Source: Aeromicrobium terrae (lineage in GTDB: Bacteria > Actinomycetota > Actinomycetes > Propionibacteriales > Nocardioidaceae). Taken from it: DNA of 64,000 nt. The notes below the pieces were generated by a model. That model saw nothing but the letters and a program-made list of their open reading frames with translations, did no database searches and was not told the DNA's origin. A program made the translations under genes and the position numbers. The stretch is from NCBI RefSeq assembly GCF_008039565.1, contig NZ_VDUX01000007.1, positions 1 through 64,000 of the forward strand, given 5' to 3'. Below are positions 47,266 to 56,723 of this stretch, in pieces; within the stretch, counting starts at the first letter, position 1; the number at the start of each line of letters is the position of its first letter.

Positions 47266-50200
47266 GTGCGCAGACTGATCACGGTGCTGAGCACCGTCGC
47301 CCTCGCCTTCGGGCTCACCCTGGTCGCGGCGGAGGCGTCCATCACCTCGCCCGCGGTGAACGCCGTGCTGCGCGGCAACGCCACCCTGGCTGAGACCGGC
47401 GGCTACGACGACTCGTCCCTCAACCACTGCGGCCTGGCCGGTCTCGGTGACGACGGCTCGACGACGCTGCAGCTGATCAACTCCGCCAACCAGGTGAAGT
47501 TCGAGCAGCACTGGGAGGGCGAAGGCGCCCGCAGCGTCACGATCGACACGCACAACTACCCGAACGGCGCCTACACCGTGCGCGGCATCATCGAGATCCG
47601 CAAGAACAGCGGCTTCGGCGGCCTCGGCTGCAAGACCGACACGGTGACGTCGAACCGCGCGGTGACGATCGACAACATCAGCGAGATCACGTACACCGGG
47701 GCGACGTCGGGCGTCGCGACGACGTCCGTCACGGTGAGCGCGAAGCTGATCGACCCGAACCGGAACCCGCAGGAGCTCTCCGGCAAGGTCATCTCGTTCG
47801 CCCTGTCCGGCGGCTCCACCGTCTCGGCCACGACGAACAGCAGCGGCATCGCCAGCACGAGCATGCCGATCGGCGGGGCGCCACGCACCGCGACGCTGAC
47901 GACGTCGTTCGCCGGCGACACGTTCTTCAAGGCCAGCTCGAAGGCGACCACCTTCACGGTGAACAAGCAGGACACGGCGACGACCGTCGACCCGCCGGCG
48001 GACGTCGTGCACGGCCAGCCCGCGAGCTACGTCGCGCACGTCGCGGTGACCCAGGGCACCGGCACGGTCGGCAACGGGACCGTGCAGTTCAAGCAGGACG
48101 GCACCAACATCGGGTCCGCGGTCGCGGTCTCCGGTGGCGTGGCCACCAGCCCGTCGATCAGCACCCTGACCACAGGTGACCACGACATCACCGCGGTCTA
48201 CAGCGGCAGCACGTCGTACGAGAACAGCACGTCGGCCCCCGTCACGCAGACGGTGACGAAGGCGGACACGACGACCTCGGTGACGCAGAACATCAACCCG
48301 ACGGTGCACGGTCAGTCGGTCACGTTCACCGCGACCGTCGGCGTCGTCAGCCCGGGCAACGGCACCATCACCGGTGACGTGCAGTTCACCATCGACGGCC
48401 AGCCCAAGGGCGCCGCACGTCCGCTCACCGGCAACCAGGCGACGCTCCAGGTGTCCGACCTGGCGGCTGGCAACCACGACGTCGTCGCCACCTACAACGG
48501 CAACGGCGACCTGAAGAAGAGCGACTCCGCGGCCATCGTGCACGGCGTCGACCAGGCGCAGACGCAGGTCGCCCTGACGTCGTCCGACCCGAGCGCCGTC
48601 GCGGGTCAGCCGCTGACGTTCACCGCCCAGGTGTCCCCGACGGGTGACGGTGGCGGTGAGCCCACCGGTGACGTCACGTTCTTCGCGGACGGCGACCAGA
48701 TCGGCGACCCGGTCCCGGTCGGCTCCAACGGCTCGGCGACGTCCGACGCGGTCGGCCTGGCGGCCGGCACGCACCAGATCGTGGCCACGTACTCCGGTGA
48801 CACCAACTTCGCCGGCTCGACCAAGACCATCGAGCAGGAGGTGAACGCGGCCCAGACGCACACGGCCGTCTCCACCTCGCCGAACCCGTCGGTCTTCGGG
48901 CAGCCGGTCACCGCGCACGCCGTGGTCACGCCGGTCAGCCCGGCGACCGGTCACCCGGCCGGCGCGGTGAAGTTCGTCGTCGACGGTGAGGACGAGTACT
49001 ACGCGAACATCGAGGACGGTGCCGCGGACGCCACGATCACCGGCCTGGCGGTCGGTGACCACTCGATCGTCGCCACCTACCTGAGTGGTGACCCGAACTT
49101 CGTCACCAGCACGTCCCCCGAGGCGTCGCACCAGGTGAACAAGGCGGCGACCTCGACCGAGGTCACCAGCTCCTCGCCGACCTCGGTCTGGGGCCAGCCG
49201 GTCACGTTCACCGCGACCATCTCGGTGGACTCGCCTGGCGCCGGCTCGCCCAGCGGCACGGTCACCTTCACCGACGGCTCGACGGTCCTCGGCTCCGCGC
49301 CGGTGAGCTCGAGCACCGGTGAGCAGGCGTCCATCGTCGTGGACACCCTGTCCGTCGCGCAGCACCAGATCGTCGCGACGTACAGCGGCGACGACTCGTT
49401 CCTCGAGAGCGACGGCTCGGTGGCGCAGAAGGTGAACCGCGCGCAGACGTCCACGCTGGTCACGTCGTCGGCGAACCCGGCGGCCTCCGGCGAGCCGATC
49501 TCGTTCACCGCGCACGTCAGCCCGGTGGCCCCGGGCGCCGGGCACCCGCTCGGCACGGTGGTCTTCACCGTGAACGGCGCCCAGCTGGGCAACGCGGTGA
49601 TGGTGGACAGTGACGGGAACGCGACGAGCGAGGCGTTCGCCACGCTCACCCCGGGCACGTACACGATCGCGGCCACCTACAGCGGCGACGGACACTTCGT
49701 CGGCAGCACCGGCGGTCTCGACCAGGGTGCGGGGCTCAACGTGGTCAAGGGCGCGAGCTCGCTGACGCTCGAGTCCTCGGACCCGGCGGCGGGCTACGGC
49801 GCGCCGGTGACGTTCACGGCGACGGCGAAGGCCGTGGCTCCTGCCACGGGCCGTCCGTCCGGCGTCGTCCGCTTCTGGGAGGGCAACAAGCTCCTGGGGG
49901 CGAGCAACCTCGCGGCGGCGGAGGCCAGCGGCACCTCGACGGCACAGTTCGTGACGTCGACGCTGTCGCCGGGCGCCCACTCGATCCGCGCGGAGTACGT
50001 CGGCAACTTCAACTTCGAGGGTGCGACGGCCAGCACGTCACAGGACATCGGGCCGTCAGGCACCGTCACCGGGATCTCGGCGACGCCGAACCCGGCGTCG
50101 TTCGGCCAGGACGTCACCCTGAAGGCGACGGTCGCGGGTGCTCCGGGCACGCCGGGCGAGCCCACCGGGACGGTCACGTTCCGCGACGGATCCACGGTCC

Positions 50201-50694
50201 TCGGCACGGTGACGCTCGACGGCGATCAGCACGCGACGCTGGAGGTCTCCGGCCTGCACGGCGGTCAGCACGTCCTGACGGCGCAGTACTCCGGCGGCGG
50301 ACTGTTCGACGCGAGCACGTCGGCGGACTACACGCTGACGGTCCAGCGCGCGGCGAGCTCGATCCACGCGGAGCGACTGACCAGCTTCACCGGCGGTGAG
50401 GCGAACGTCCGGATCGGCGTGGTGAAGGCGGTCCTCACCGGACTGGACGGCGAGCCGCTCCAGGGCGAGACCATCGTCTTCACGACCCACGAGCCGGGTC
50501 CGAACGGCGCGGTGCTGCCGGTCTGCCAGGCCGTCACCAACGAGCGTGGTGCCGCCAGCTGCCAGTCGGCGCTCCCGCACACGGTGCTGGTGCTGCTCGG
50601 CCAGGGCTACGAGGCCACGTTCGAGGGCAACGCCGACTACCAGCCGTCGACGGATCACGGCAACGAGTTCGCGACCGACGAGGTGAACCCTTAG
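47266..50694 (+). CDS. Large secreted Ig-like repeat protein 2
   Basis: 1142 residues. Signal peptide (RRLITVLSTVALAFGLTLVAAEA), a unique N-terminal domain of about 110 residues with two cysteines, a Big_1-like module, eight Ig-like_3 repeats of about 95-100 residues, and a C-terminal module ending QGYEATFEGNADYQPSTDHG that pairs with that of protein 1 and adds two cysteines. The GTG at 47266 has AGAAGGAG 7 nt upstream and is preferred; an ATG at 47239 overlaps the previous stop (ATGA) and would add nine residues. Same operon as protein 1. No sortase signal. Ends with its stop overlapping the convergent AAA gene stop. Confidence 0.88.
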   Translation: MRRLITVLSTVALAFGLTLVAAEASITSPAVNAVLRGNATLAETGGYDDSSLNHCGLAGLGDDGSTTLQLINSANQVKFEQHWEGEGARSVTIDTHNYPNGAYTVRGIIEIRKNSGFGGLGCKTDTVTSNRAVTIDNISEITYTGATSGVATTSVTVSAKLIDPNRNPQELSGKVISFALSGGSTVSATTNSSGIASTSMPIGGAPRTATLTTSFAGDTFFKASSKATTFTVNKQDTATTVDPPADVVHGQPASYVAHVAVTQGTGTVGNGTVQFKQDGTNIGSAVAVSGGVATSPSISTLTTGDHDITAVYSGSTSYENSTSAPVTQTVTKADTTTSVTQNINPTVHGQSVTFTATVGVVSPGNGTITGDVQFTIDGQPKGAARPLTGNQATLQVSDLAAGNHDVVATYNGNGDLKKSDSAAIVHGVDQAQTQVALTSSDPSAVAGQPLTFTAQVSPTGDGGGEPTGDVTFFADGDQIGDPVPVGSNGSATSDAVGLAAGTHQIVATYSGDTNFAGSTKTIEQEVNAAQTHTAVSTSPNPSVFGQPVTAHAVVTPVSPATGHPAGAVKFVVDGEDEYYANIEDGAADATITGLAVGDHSIVATYLSGDPNFVTSTSPEASHQVNKAATSTEVTSSSPTSVWGQPVTFTATISVDSPGAGSPSGTVTFTDGSTVLGSAPVSSSTGEQASIVVDTLSVAQHQIVATYSGDDSFLESDGSVAQKVNRAQTSTLVTSSANPAASGEPISFTAHVSPVAPGAGHPLGTVVFTVNGAQLGNAVMVDSDGNATSEAFATLTPGTYTIAATYSGDGHFVGSTGGLDQGAGLNVVKGASSLTLESSDPAAGYGAPVTFTATAKAVAPATGRPSGVVRFWEGNKLLGASNLAAAEASGTSTAQFVTSTLSPGAHSIRAEYVGNFNFEGATASTSQDIGPSGTVTGISATPNPASFGQDVTLKATVAGAPGTPGEPTGTVTFRDGSTVLGTVTLDGDQHATLEVSGLHGGQHVLTAQYSGGGLFDASTSADYTLTVQRAASSIHAERLTSFTGGEANVRIGVVKAVLTGLDGEPLQGETIVFTTHEPGPNGAVLPVCQAVTNERGAASCQSALPHTVLVLLGQGYEATFEGNADYQPSTDHGNEFATDEVNP

Positions 50695-51887
50695 GAGGCG
50701 TTCTCGCGCAGGTACCGGCCGAAGTGGGGCACGGTGAACGCTATGCGACCGCGTTCACCGGAGTAGATGAGCCCCTTCTTCATCAAGGTGTCGCGCGCCG
50801 GTGAGAGCGACTGGGGCTTGCGCCCGAGGTGCTCGGCGACCGATGCGGTAGGAACTGCGTCGGTGTCGTCGCCGAGCACGTGGGCGACGTCGGCCATGGC
50901 GCGCAGGTACTCCCGCTCGCCCGGCGTGGCGCGGTCGTAGCGCGAGCCGAAGAACCCGACGGCGAGCTCCCGTTCCGCAGCCGGTGCGGCCACGGCGACG
51001 TCCTCGGCGGTCATCGGGCTGCGCGGCGCCTGCTCCCAGACCTCCTTGCCGTACGCCTGGATGAAGTAGGGGTAGCCACCGGTGGCGGCGAACATCGCGT
51101 CGAGCGCGTCGGGCGTGAATGCCGCGCCTTCCTCCTCCGCCGGGGCCGTGAGCGCGTGGTCGGCGGCCGTGCGGTCGAGCCGGTCGATGCGCTGGTAGCG
51201 GAACAAGCGCTCGCTGTACGACTTGCTCGCCGACAGCACGGACGGCAGGTGCGGCAGACCGGCGCCGACGACGATGACCGGCAGCGACGCCTGCCCGATC
51301 TCGTGGCACGCCGCGCAGAGCGCCGAGACGTCGTCGGGTCCGACGTCCTGCATCTCGTCGACGAAGATCGCGACGCCCTTGCCGACGTCGCCGGCCAGGC
51401 CGCCCACGTCGGTGAGCAGCTCGACGAGGTCGATCTCGATGTCGCCGGAGTCGGCCCGGCCGCGAACGGCCGGCACGTCGATGCCAGGGCTCCAGCGGTC
51501 GCGCAGCTTGGCGTCGGGCCCGGCGTCGCGCTGCGCGAACGACTTCAGCACGCCGAGCACGTGGTCGACGTCCTCACCCTGCGGGTGCCCGAGCTCGCGG
51601 ACGGCGGTGTGCAGCGCGGAGCTGAGCGGGCGGCGGAGCGGCTGGTCCGGGCGGGCCTCGAGCTTGCCGGTTCCCCATCCGGCGCGCACCGCCGACGACC
51701 GCAACGCGTTCAGCAGCACGGTCTTCCCGACGCCGCGCAGGCCGGTGAGCACCAGCGAGCGCTCCGGCCGGTTGCGGGCCACGCGCTCGAGGACGACCTC
51801 GAAGGCGCGCAGCTGCTCGTCGCGGCCGGCGAGCGCGGGCGGGCGCTGGCCGGCGCCGGGAGCGTAGGGGTTCCGGATCGGGTCCAC
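50691..51887 (-). CDS. AAA ATPase with C-terminal winged helix
   Basis: 398 residues. Orc1/Cdc6-like or STAND-type AAA domain: Walker A GLRGVGKT, Walker B VAIFVDEMQD, sensor-like VVGAGLP, then a lid and a C-terminal winged-helix region (SVAEHLGRKPQSLSPARDTLMKKGL). Widespread in actinobacteria as a hypothetical ATP-binding protein; role unknown. The GTG at 51887 has TACGGT six nt upstream. Its stop overlaps that of the convergent Ig-repeat gene. Confidence 0.8.
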   Translation of the reverse strand: MDPIRNPYAPGAGQRPPALAGRDEQLRAFEVVLERVARNRPERSLVLTGLRGVGKTVLLNALRSSAVRAGWGTGKLEARPDQPLRRPLSSALHTAVRELGHPQGEDVDHVLGVLKSFAQRDAGPDAKLRDRWSPGIDVPAVRGRADSGDIEIDLVELLTDVGGLAGDVGKGVAIFVDEMQDVGPDDVSALCAACHEIGQASLPVIVVGAGLPHLPSVLSASKSYSERLFRYQRIDRLDRTAADHALTAPAEEEGAAFTPDALDAMFAATGGYPYFIQAYGKEVWEQAPRSPMTAEDVAVAAPAAERELAVGFFGSRYDRATPGEREYLRAMADVAHVLGDDTDAVPTASVAEHLGRKPQSLSPARDTLMKKGLIYSGERGRIAFTVPHFGRYLRENAS

Positions 51888-51893
51888 GCTACG

Positions 51894-51899
51894 ACCGTA
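51894..51899 (-). promoter_or_regulatory. -10 element, leaderless AAA ATPase transcript
   Basis: Minus strand TACGGT, ending 6 nt before the GTG at 51887. Confidence 0.5.
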
Positions 51900-51964
51900 T
51901 GGCGTTGTCTAGCGTCAGCCCGATATTTCGAGATACAGGCCGATCGTGTCGGGCTTCGACGAGC

Positions 51965-52822
51965 TCAACCGACGGGCGGGCGCATGGCCCAGCGGATGGC
52001 CGAGGTGACGACGACGCCACTCGCCCGGACCGCCGTGCCCTCGACGACGGGGAGGTACGGCAGCCGGAGTGCCAGTCGGGTCCACCGGGGCATCAAGCCG
52101 ATCGCGGCGGCCGAGAGCATCGAGTACGGGACGCGGATCGCGAGCGGCACCGGCGGGTGCACCAGGATGAACCGCGCGGCGCGGCGGGCGGCGGCCGTCG
52201 ACTCGAGCTCCGGCCGGTAAGCGGCCAGCGCCGCGTCGAGCTCGGTGACGGTCTCGGGCACGTCGGTGGCTCCGAGGGCGCGGCCGATGACGGCGGTCTG
52301 GGCGACGTAGGTGTCGCGCTGCTCGGGTGTCAGCTTCACGTCGCCGTAGCGGTCGTGGGCGCGCAGGAAGCTGTCGACCTCGGCGACGTGCACCCAGCGG
52401 AGCAGGTGCGGGTCGGCGACGGCGTAGGGACGTCCGTCCGGGGTGGTGCCGGTGATGCGCTTGTGGACGGCGCGGACGATCCGGACGGCCCGGTCGGCGT
52501 CCTCGACGGTGCCGAACGTGGTCTCGGCGAGGAACGTGCTGGTGCGCTGCAGGCGTCCCCACGGGTCACCGCGGTAGCCCGAGTGCTGGTCGACGGCCGC
52601 CATCGCGAGCGGGTGCAGCGACTGCAGGAGGAGCGCCCGGATGCCGCCCACGAACATCGACGCGTCGGAGTGCACGATGCAGATCGGGTCGTCGGCCGTG
52701 AACCGCCGCGGCCCAGGCGCCCCGTGGATGCGGTCGCGTCGCTCCGGCCCCTCGTCACCCGCGATCCGCGCGAAGATCGCCGCCGCCACGCGCTGCCTGA
52801 CCGGCTCGAGGGTGCTGCTCAT
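51965..52822 (-). CDS. MpaB-family (DUF2236) oxygenase
   Basis: 285 residues. DUF2236 motifs SDASMFVGGIRALLLQSLHP near the N-terminus, DPWGRLQRT, AVHKRITG and the central HLLRWVHVAEVDSFL helix with conserved His residues likely to bind haem or metal. Substrate unknown. The ATG at 52822 has GACAAT six nt upstream, so it is probably also leaderless; a longer frame upstream is rejected. Confidence 0.85.
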   Translation of the reverse strand: MSSTLEPVRQRVAAAIFARIAGDEGPERRDRIHGAPGPRRFTADDPICIVHSDASMFVGGIRALLLQSLHPLAMAAVDQHSGYRGDPWGRLQRTSTFLAETTFGTVEDADRAVRIVRAVHKRITGTTPDGRPYAVADPHLLRWVHVAEVDSFLRAHDRYGDVKLTPEQRDTYVAQTAVIGRALGATDVPETVTELDAALAAYRPELESTAAARRAARFILVHPPVPLAIRVPYSMLSAAAIGLMPRWTRLALRLPYLPVVEGTAVRASGVVVTSAIRWAMRPPVG

Positions 52823-52838
52823 CGCACCATTGTCCCCG

Positions 52839-52923
52839 GGTCTCCGAGATTTGGCCGGTTGCCCACCGAAATCCGGCGCCGTCGGCGCCGAAAGGGTGAC
52901 CAAGCGGCCAGATCTCGAGGACC
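52839..52923. repeat. 85-bp imperfect palindrome (terminator or mobile hairpin element)
   Basis: Arms 52839-52868 and 52894-52923 match at about 25 of 30 positions as inverted copies (GGTCTCCGAGAT against GATCTCGAGGACC). The centre holds a second hairpin GGCGCC-GTC-GGCGCC (52875-52889). It lies just after the stop of the fused ABC gene, so it could terminate the dipeptide operon. Confidence 0.65.
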
Positions 52924-52929
52924 GGAGGG

Positions 52930-55608
52930 TCAGGAGATGTCGGTGAGGAGGTGGCCCCGCTGTTCCCGGCGGCGGCGCTGCTCCTCGGGGTCGGGGACCG
53001 GGACGGCCGCGATGAGGCGCTGCGTGTACTCCTCCTGCGGCGACCCGAGCACCTGCTCGCGCGGGCCGACCTCGACGAGCTTGCCGTGCTGCATCACCGC
53101 GACGCGGTTGGCGAGCGAGTCGACGACGGCGAGGTCGTGGCTGATGAACAGGCACGCGAACTGCAGGCGCTGCTGCAGCTCGGTGAACAGCTCGAGGACG
53201 CGCGCCTGCACTGAGACGTCGAGCGCGGACGTGGGCTCGTCGGCGATCAGCAGGTCCGGGTCGAGCGACAGGGACCGCGCCAGGCTGACGCGCTGGCGCT
53301 GGCCGCCGGAGAGCTCGTGCGGGAACCGCTCGGCGTACGAGCCGGGCAGCTCGACGCTCTCCAGCAGCTCGCGCACCTTCGCCTCGACTTCGCGGTCGCT
53401 CATCTCGGTCTGGACGCGCAGAGGCTCACCGATGCAGTCGCCGATCGACATGCGCGGGTTGAGCGAGGCGGCCGGGTCCTGGAAGACGAACCCGAACCGC
53501 GACCGCAGGGGCCGGAGCTGCTGGTCGCTGAGCCCCGAGATCTCCGTGCCCGACACCGACACCCGGCCGCCCGTAGGCTGCTGGAGCCCGACGGTGGCGC
53601 GGCCGACCGTGGTCTTGCCGGACCCGGACTCGCCCACGAGGCCGAGCACCTCACCCCGCCTGACCTGCAGAGACACGTGGTCGACGGCGCGGAACGTCGG
53701 CTGCCCGAGGCGGCCGGCGAACTCGACGACCAGGTCGTCGACGTCGAGGACGACCTCGGCGGACTCGGCGACCGGCTGCGGCCCGTTCTCGCGACCGAGG
53801 TGCGGCACGGCGTCGAGCAGCGCCCGCGTGTACGGGTGGCGCGGCGACGAGAACAGCTGCGACGACGGCGCCTCCTCGACGACCTGGCCGCGGTACATCA
53901 CCACGACGCGGTCGGCCATGTCGGCCACCACGCCCATGTTGTGCGTGATGAGCACGATCGCCGTGCCGATCCGGTCGCGCAGCGAGAGCAGCAGCTCCAG
54001 GATCGCGGCCTGCACGGTGACGTCGAGCGCGGTGGTCGGCTCGTCGGCGATGATCACGTCCGGGTCGCACGCGATGGCCATGGCGATGACCACGCGCTGC
54101 TTCTGACCACCGGACAGCTGGTGCGGGTAGTAGTCGACGCGCTGCTCGGGATCGGGCAGGCCGACCAGGTCGAGCAGCTCGATCGCGCGGGCGCGGGCGT
54201 CCTTCTTGCTGACCTCGCCGTGCGCCTGGAGGCCCTCCGCGATCTGCCACCCGACGGTGTAGACCGGGTTGAGCGCGGTGGACGGCTCCTGGAACACCAT
54301 CGAGACCTGGTCGCCGCGGATCGGTCGCAGCTTCGACGTGGGCAGGCCGATGAGCTGCTGCTCCTTGCCGTCCTTCGTCAGCGTGGCCTCACCCTCGACC
54401 GACGCGGTGTTCGGGAGCAGCCCGAGCACCGCGCGGGAGCTGACCGACTTGCCGGACCCGGACTCGCCGACGACGGCCAGGACCTCGCCCGGAGCGACGT
54501 CGAAGCTGACGTCGCGCACCGCACGCACCAGTCCGCTGTCGGTGCGGAACGTGACCGAGAGGTCGGACAACGACAGAGCCGCGACCCGTCGCTCGCCACT
54601 CGCCGCGACGACCGGCTCCTCGACGCCGGTGCCGATGGCCTCGGCCAGCTCCTCCTCGTCGGCGGTGGTGGTCTCACCTCCACGCGTGCGGAGCAGCGGG
54701 TTGAGGATGTCGTTCAGGCTCTCGCCCACGAGCGTCACGCCGAGCACGATCAGCACGATGGCGAGACCCGGGAACGTGCCGGTCCACCAGATGCCGTTGG
54801 TGGCGTCGGGCAGGGCCTTGTTCAGGTCGAAGCCCCACTCGGCCGCGTCGGACGGCTCGATGCCGAAGCCGAGGAAGCCGAGGCCGGCCAGCGTGAGCAC
54901 CGCCTCCGACGCGTTGAGCGTGCCGATGATCGGCAGGTTCTGCGCGACGTTGGAGAAGATGTGCCGGCCCAGGATGCGCGGCGTCCGGACGCCCACCACG
55001 CGGGCGGCGTCGACGTACGGCTCCACCTTCACCGCGATCGTGGCGTTGCGGATGACGCGGTAGTACTGCGGGATGAAGATGACGGTGATCGAGATCGCTG
55101 CCGCCAGGATGCCGCTCAGCGCGCCGCCGCTCGGGTCGGGCAGGATCCAGCCGACGAACCCCTCGTGCTTGGTGGTGAGCACGATCGAGACGACGATCGC
55201 CAGCAGCAGCGACGGAAACGCGTAGAGCGCGTCCATGATCAGCACCAGCAGCCGGTCGAGCCAGCCACCGAGGTAGCCGGAGATCAGGCCGAGCGGGATG
55301 CCGATGACCGCCGACAGGATCACGGCGAGCACGATCACCTCGATGGCCGTGCGGGCGCCGAAGATGACGCGCGAGAGCACGTCGGTGCCGCCGACCGTGG
55401 TGCCGAGCCAGTGCGCCGACGACGGCGCCTGCTGCGTCGCGAACAGGACACCGTCGGAGCCGCGGTTGTCGTTGAAGCCGTACGGCGCGAGCCATGGCGC
55501 GAAGATCGCGATGAGGACGAACGCGGCGATGATCACGAAGCCGAGCAGCAGCATGAAGCGCTGCAGGCCGTGCGACTGCCGGACGACGCTAGGAACGAAG
55601 CGCTTCAT
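52930..55608 (-). CDS. Fused dipeptide ABC transporter: permease plus two ATPases
   Basis: 892 residues. An N-terminal DppC-type permease (residues 1-310, with EPYVDAARVVG EAA loop at 196-206) is fused by a linker to a DppD-type ATPase (about 345-605, Walker A GESGSGKS 381-388, signature LSGGQ 498-502, Walker B VIIADEP). This is fused in turn to a DppF-type ATPase (about 620-870, Walker A GESGSGKT 659-666, LSGGQ and LLIADEP). Both ATPases keep the full motif set and the C-terminal oligopeptide_C element (RHPYTRALL; EEYTQRLI). So three usual subunits are one chain. Starts by TGATG overlap with the dppB gene. Confidence 0.94.
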   Translation of the reverse strand: MKRFVPSVVRQSHGLQRFMLLLGFVIIAAFVLIAIFAPWLAPYGFNDNRGSDGVLFATQQAPSSAHWLGTTVGGTDVLSRVIFGARTAIEVIVLAVILSAVIGIPLGLISGYLGGWLDRLLVLIMDALYAFPSLLLAIVVSIVLTTKHEGFVGWILPDPSGGALSGILAAAISITVIFIPQYYRVIRNATIAVKVEPYVDAARVVGVRTPRILGRHIFSNVAQNLPIIGTLNASEAVLTLAGLGFLGFGIEPSDAAEWGFDLNKALPDATNGIWWTGTFPGLAIVLIVLGVTLVGESLNDILNPLLRTRGGETTTADEEELAEAIGTGVEEPVVAASGERRVAALSLSDLSVTFRTDSGLVRAVRDVSFDVAPGEVLAVVGESGSGKSVSSRAVLGLLPNTASVEGEATLTKDGKEQQLIGLPTSKLRPIRGDQVSMVFQEPSTALNPVYTVGWQIAEGLQAHGEVSKKDARARAIELLDLVGLPDPEQRVDYYPHQLSGGQKQRVVIAMAIACDPDVIIADEPTTALDVTVQAAILELLLSLRDRIGTAIVLITHNMGVVADMADRVVVMYRGQVVEEAPSSQLFSSPRHPYTRALLDAVPHLGRENGPQPVAESAEVVLDVDDLVVEFAGRLGQPTFRAVDHVSLQVRRGEVLGLVGESGSGKTTVGRATVGLQQPTGGRVSVSGTEISGLSDQQLRPLRSRFGFVFQDPAASLNPRMSIGDCIGEPLRVQTEMSDREVEAKVRELLESVELPGSYAERFPHELSGGQRQRVSLARSLSLDPDLLIADEPTSALDVSVQARVLELFTELQQRLQFACLFISHDLAVVDSLANRVAVMQHGKLVEVGPREQVLGSPQEEYTQRLIAAVPVPDPEEQRRRREQRGHLLTDIS

Positions 55609-56705
55609 CAGAACCTCACTCGCGGGTCGACGAACGCCACGATGACGTCGATGAGGAAGCTCGAGATGCAGACCACCAGGGCGATCAGCGTGACGATGCC
55701 CTGGACGGCGACGAAGTCACGGTCGATCAGGTACTGCGCCAGCTGGTAGCCGAGTCCCTTCCACTCGAACGTGGTCTCGGTGAGGACCGCGCCGGCGAGC
55801 AGGATGGCGATCTGCATGCCCATCACGGTGACGACGGGCACGAGCGCGGTGCGGAAGGCGTGCTTCCTCAGCACTCGTCGCTCGGAGACGCCGCGCGCTC
55901 GCGCGGCGGTGACGTAGTCGGCCCGCAGGGTCTGCAGCAGGTTGACGCGCACCAGGCGCAGGAAGACGCCACCGGTCAGCAGGCCGAGCGCGATGGCCGG
56001 CAGCACGGCGTGCTGCAGGACGTCGCGGATGTAGTAGCCGTCGCCGGAGATCAGCGCGTCGACGATCATGATGTTCGTGTGGGGGTGGACGTCCTGCAGG
56101 GCCAGCTCGGTGCTGGTGGTGGCCCGTCCTGACGACGGCCAGCCGAACGGCGTGAACGCCAGCTTGAGCAGCAGGCCGACGAAGAACACCGGCGCCGCGT
56201 AGAACAGGATCGCGAAGAGGCGCAGCGCGACGTCGGGCCAGCGGTCGCGGTACCGGGCGGCGACGCGGCCGAGCGGGATGCCGACGCCGAACGCGACGAT
56301 CAGCGACCAGAAGGACAGCTCGAGCGTCGCGGCGCCGTTCTGCAGCAGGATGTCGGAGATCTCGCGCTTGTCGGTGAGCGTGACGCCGAGGTCGCCGTGC
56401 AGGAGGTTGCGGAGGTAGTCCCAGTACTGGTTGATCAGCGGCGCGGTGAGGCCGGCGGCCTCCTTGCGCTCGGCGATCTGCTCCGCGTTGAGGCGCCCGC
56501 CCTGCGCCGCGGTGATCGGGTCGCCGATCACCCGCATCAGGATGAACACCATCGTGATGAGGACCCACATCATCACGGGGACCAGCGCGAGACGGGTCAG
56601 GAGGTAGCGGGCGAGCGGGCTGAGCGGACCCCGCTTGCGCCCCGGCTCGTCAGGATGCGGCGCGTCCGGGTACGGCTCGGCGGCGAGGATCTCGGCGTTG
56701 GCCAT
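55608..56705 (-). CDS. dppB: Dipeptide/oligopeptide ABC transporter permease (DppB-type)
   Basis: 365 residues. N-terminal cytoplasmic tail rich in Pro, then six membrane helices with the DppB-type N-terminal TM region (RYLLTRLALVPVMMWVLITM) and EAA loop (DYVTAARARGVSERRVLRKH). Partner of the fused permease-ATPase protein. GGAAGG upstream of the ATG. Confidence 0.94.
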   Translation of the reverse strand: MANAEILAAEPYPDAPHPDEPGRKRGPLSPLARYLLTRLALVPVMMWVLITMVFILMRVIGDPITAAQGGRLNAEQIAERKEAAGLTAPLINQYWDYLRNLLHGDLGVTLTDKREISDILLQNGAATLELSFWSLIVAFGVGIPLGRVAARYRDRWPDVALRLFAILFYAAPVFFVGLLLKLAFTPFGWPSSGRATTSTELALQDVHPHTNIMIVDALISGDGYYIRDVLQHAVLPAIALGLLTGGVFLRLVRVNLLQTLRADYVTAARARGVSERRVLRKHAFRTALVPVVTVMGMQIAILLAGAVLTETTFEWKGLGYQLAQYLIDRDFVAVQGIVTLIALVVCISSFLIDVIVAFVDPRVRF

Positions 56706-56723
56706 CGGGCCTTCCTACATTCC

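Noticed and set aside
43376-50694. DNA-level tandem repeats in the Ig-repeat genes
   Set aside because: The repeats are conserved as protein modules but have diverged in DNA, so they are not a recent tandem array.
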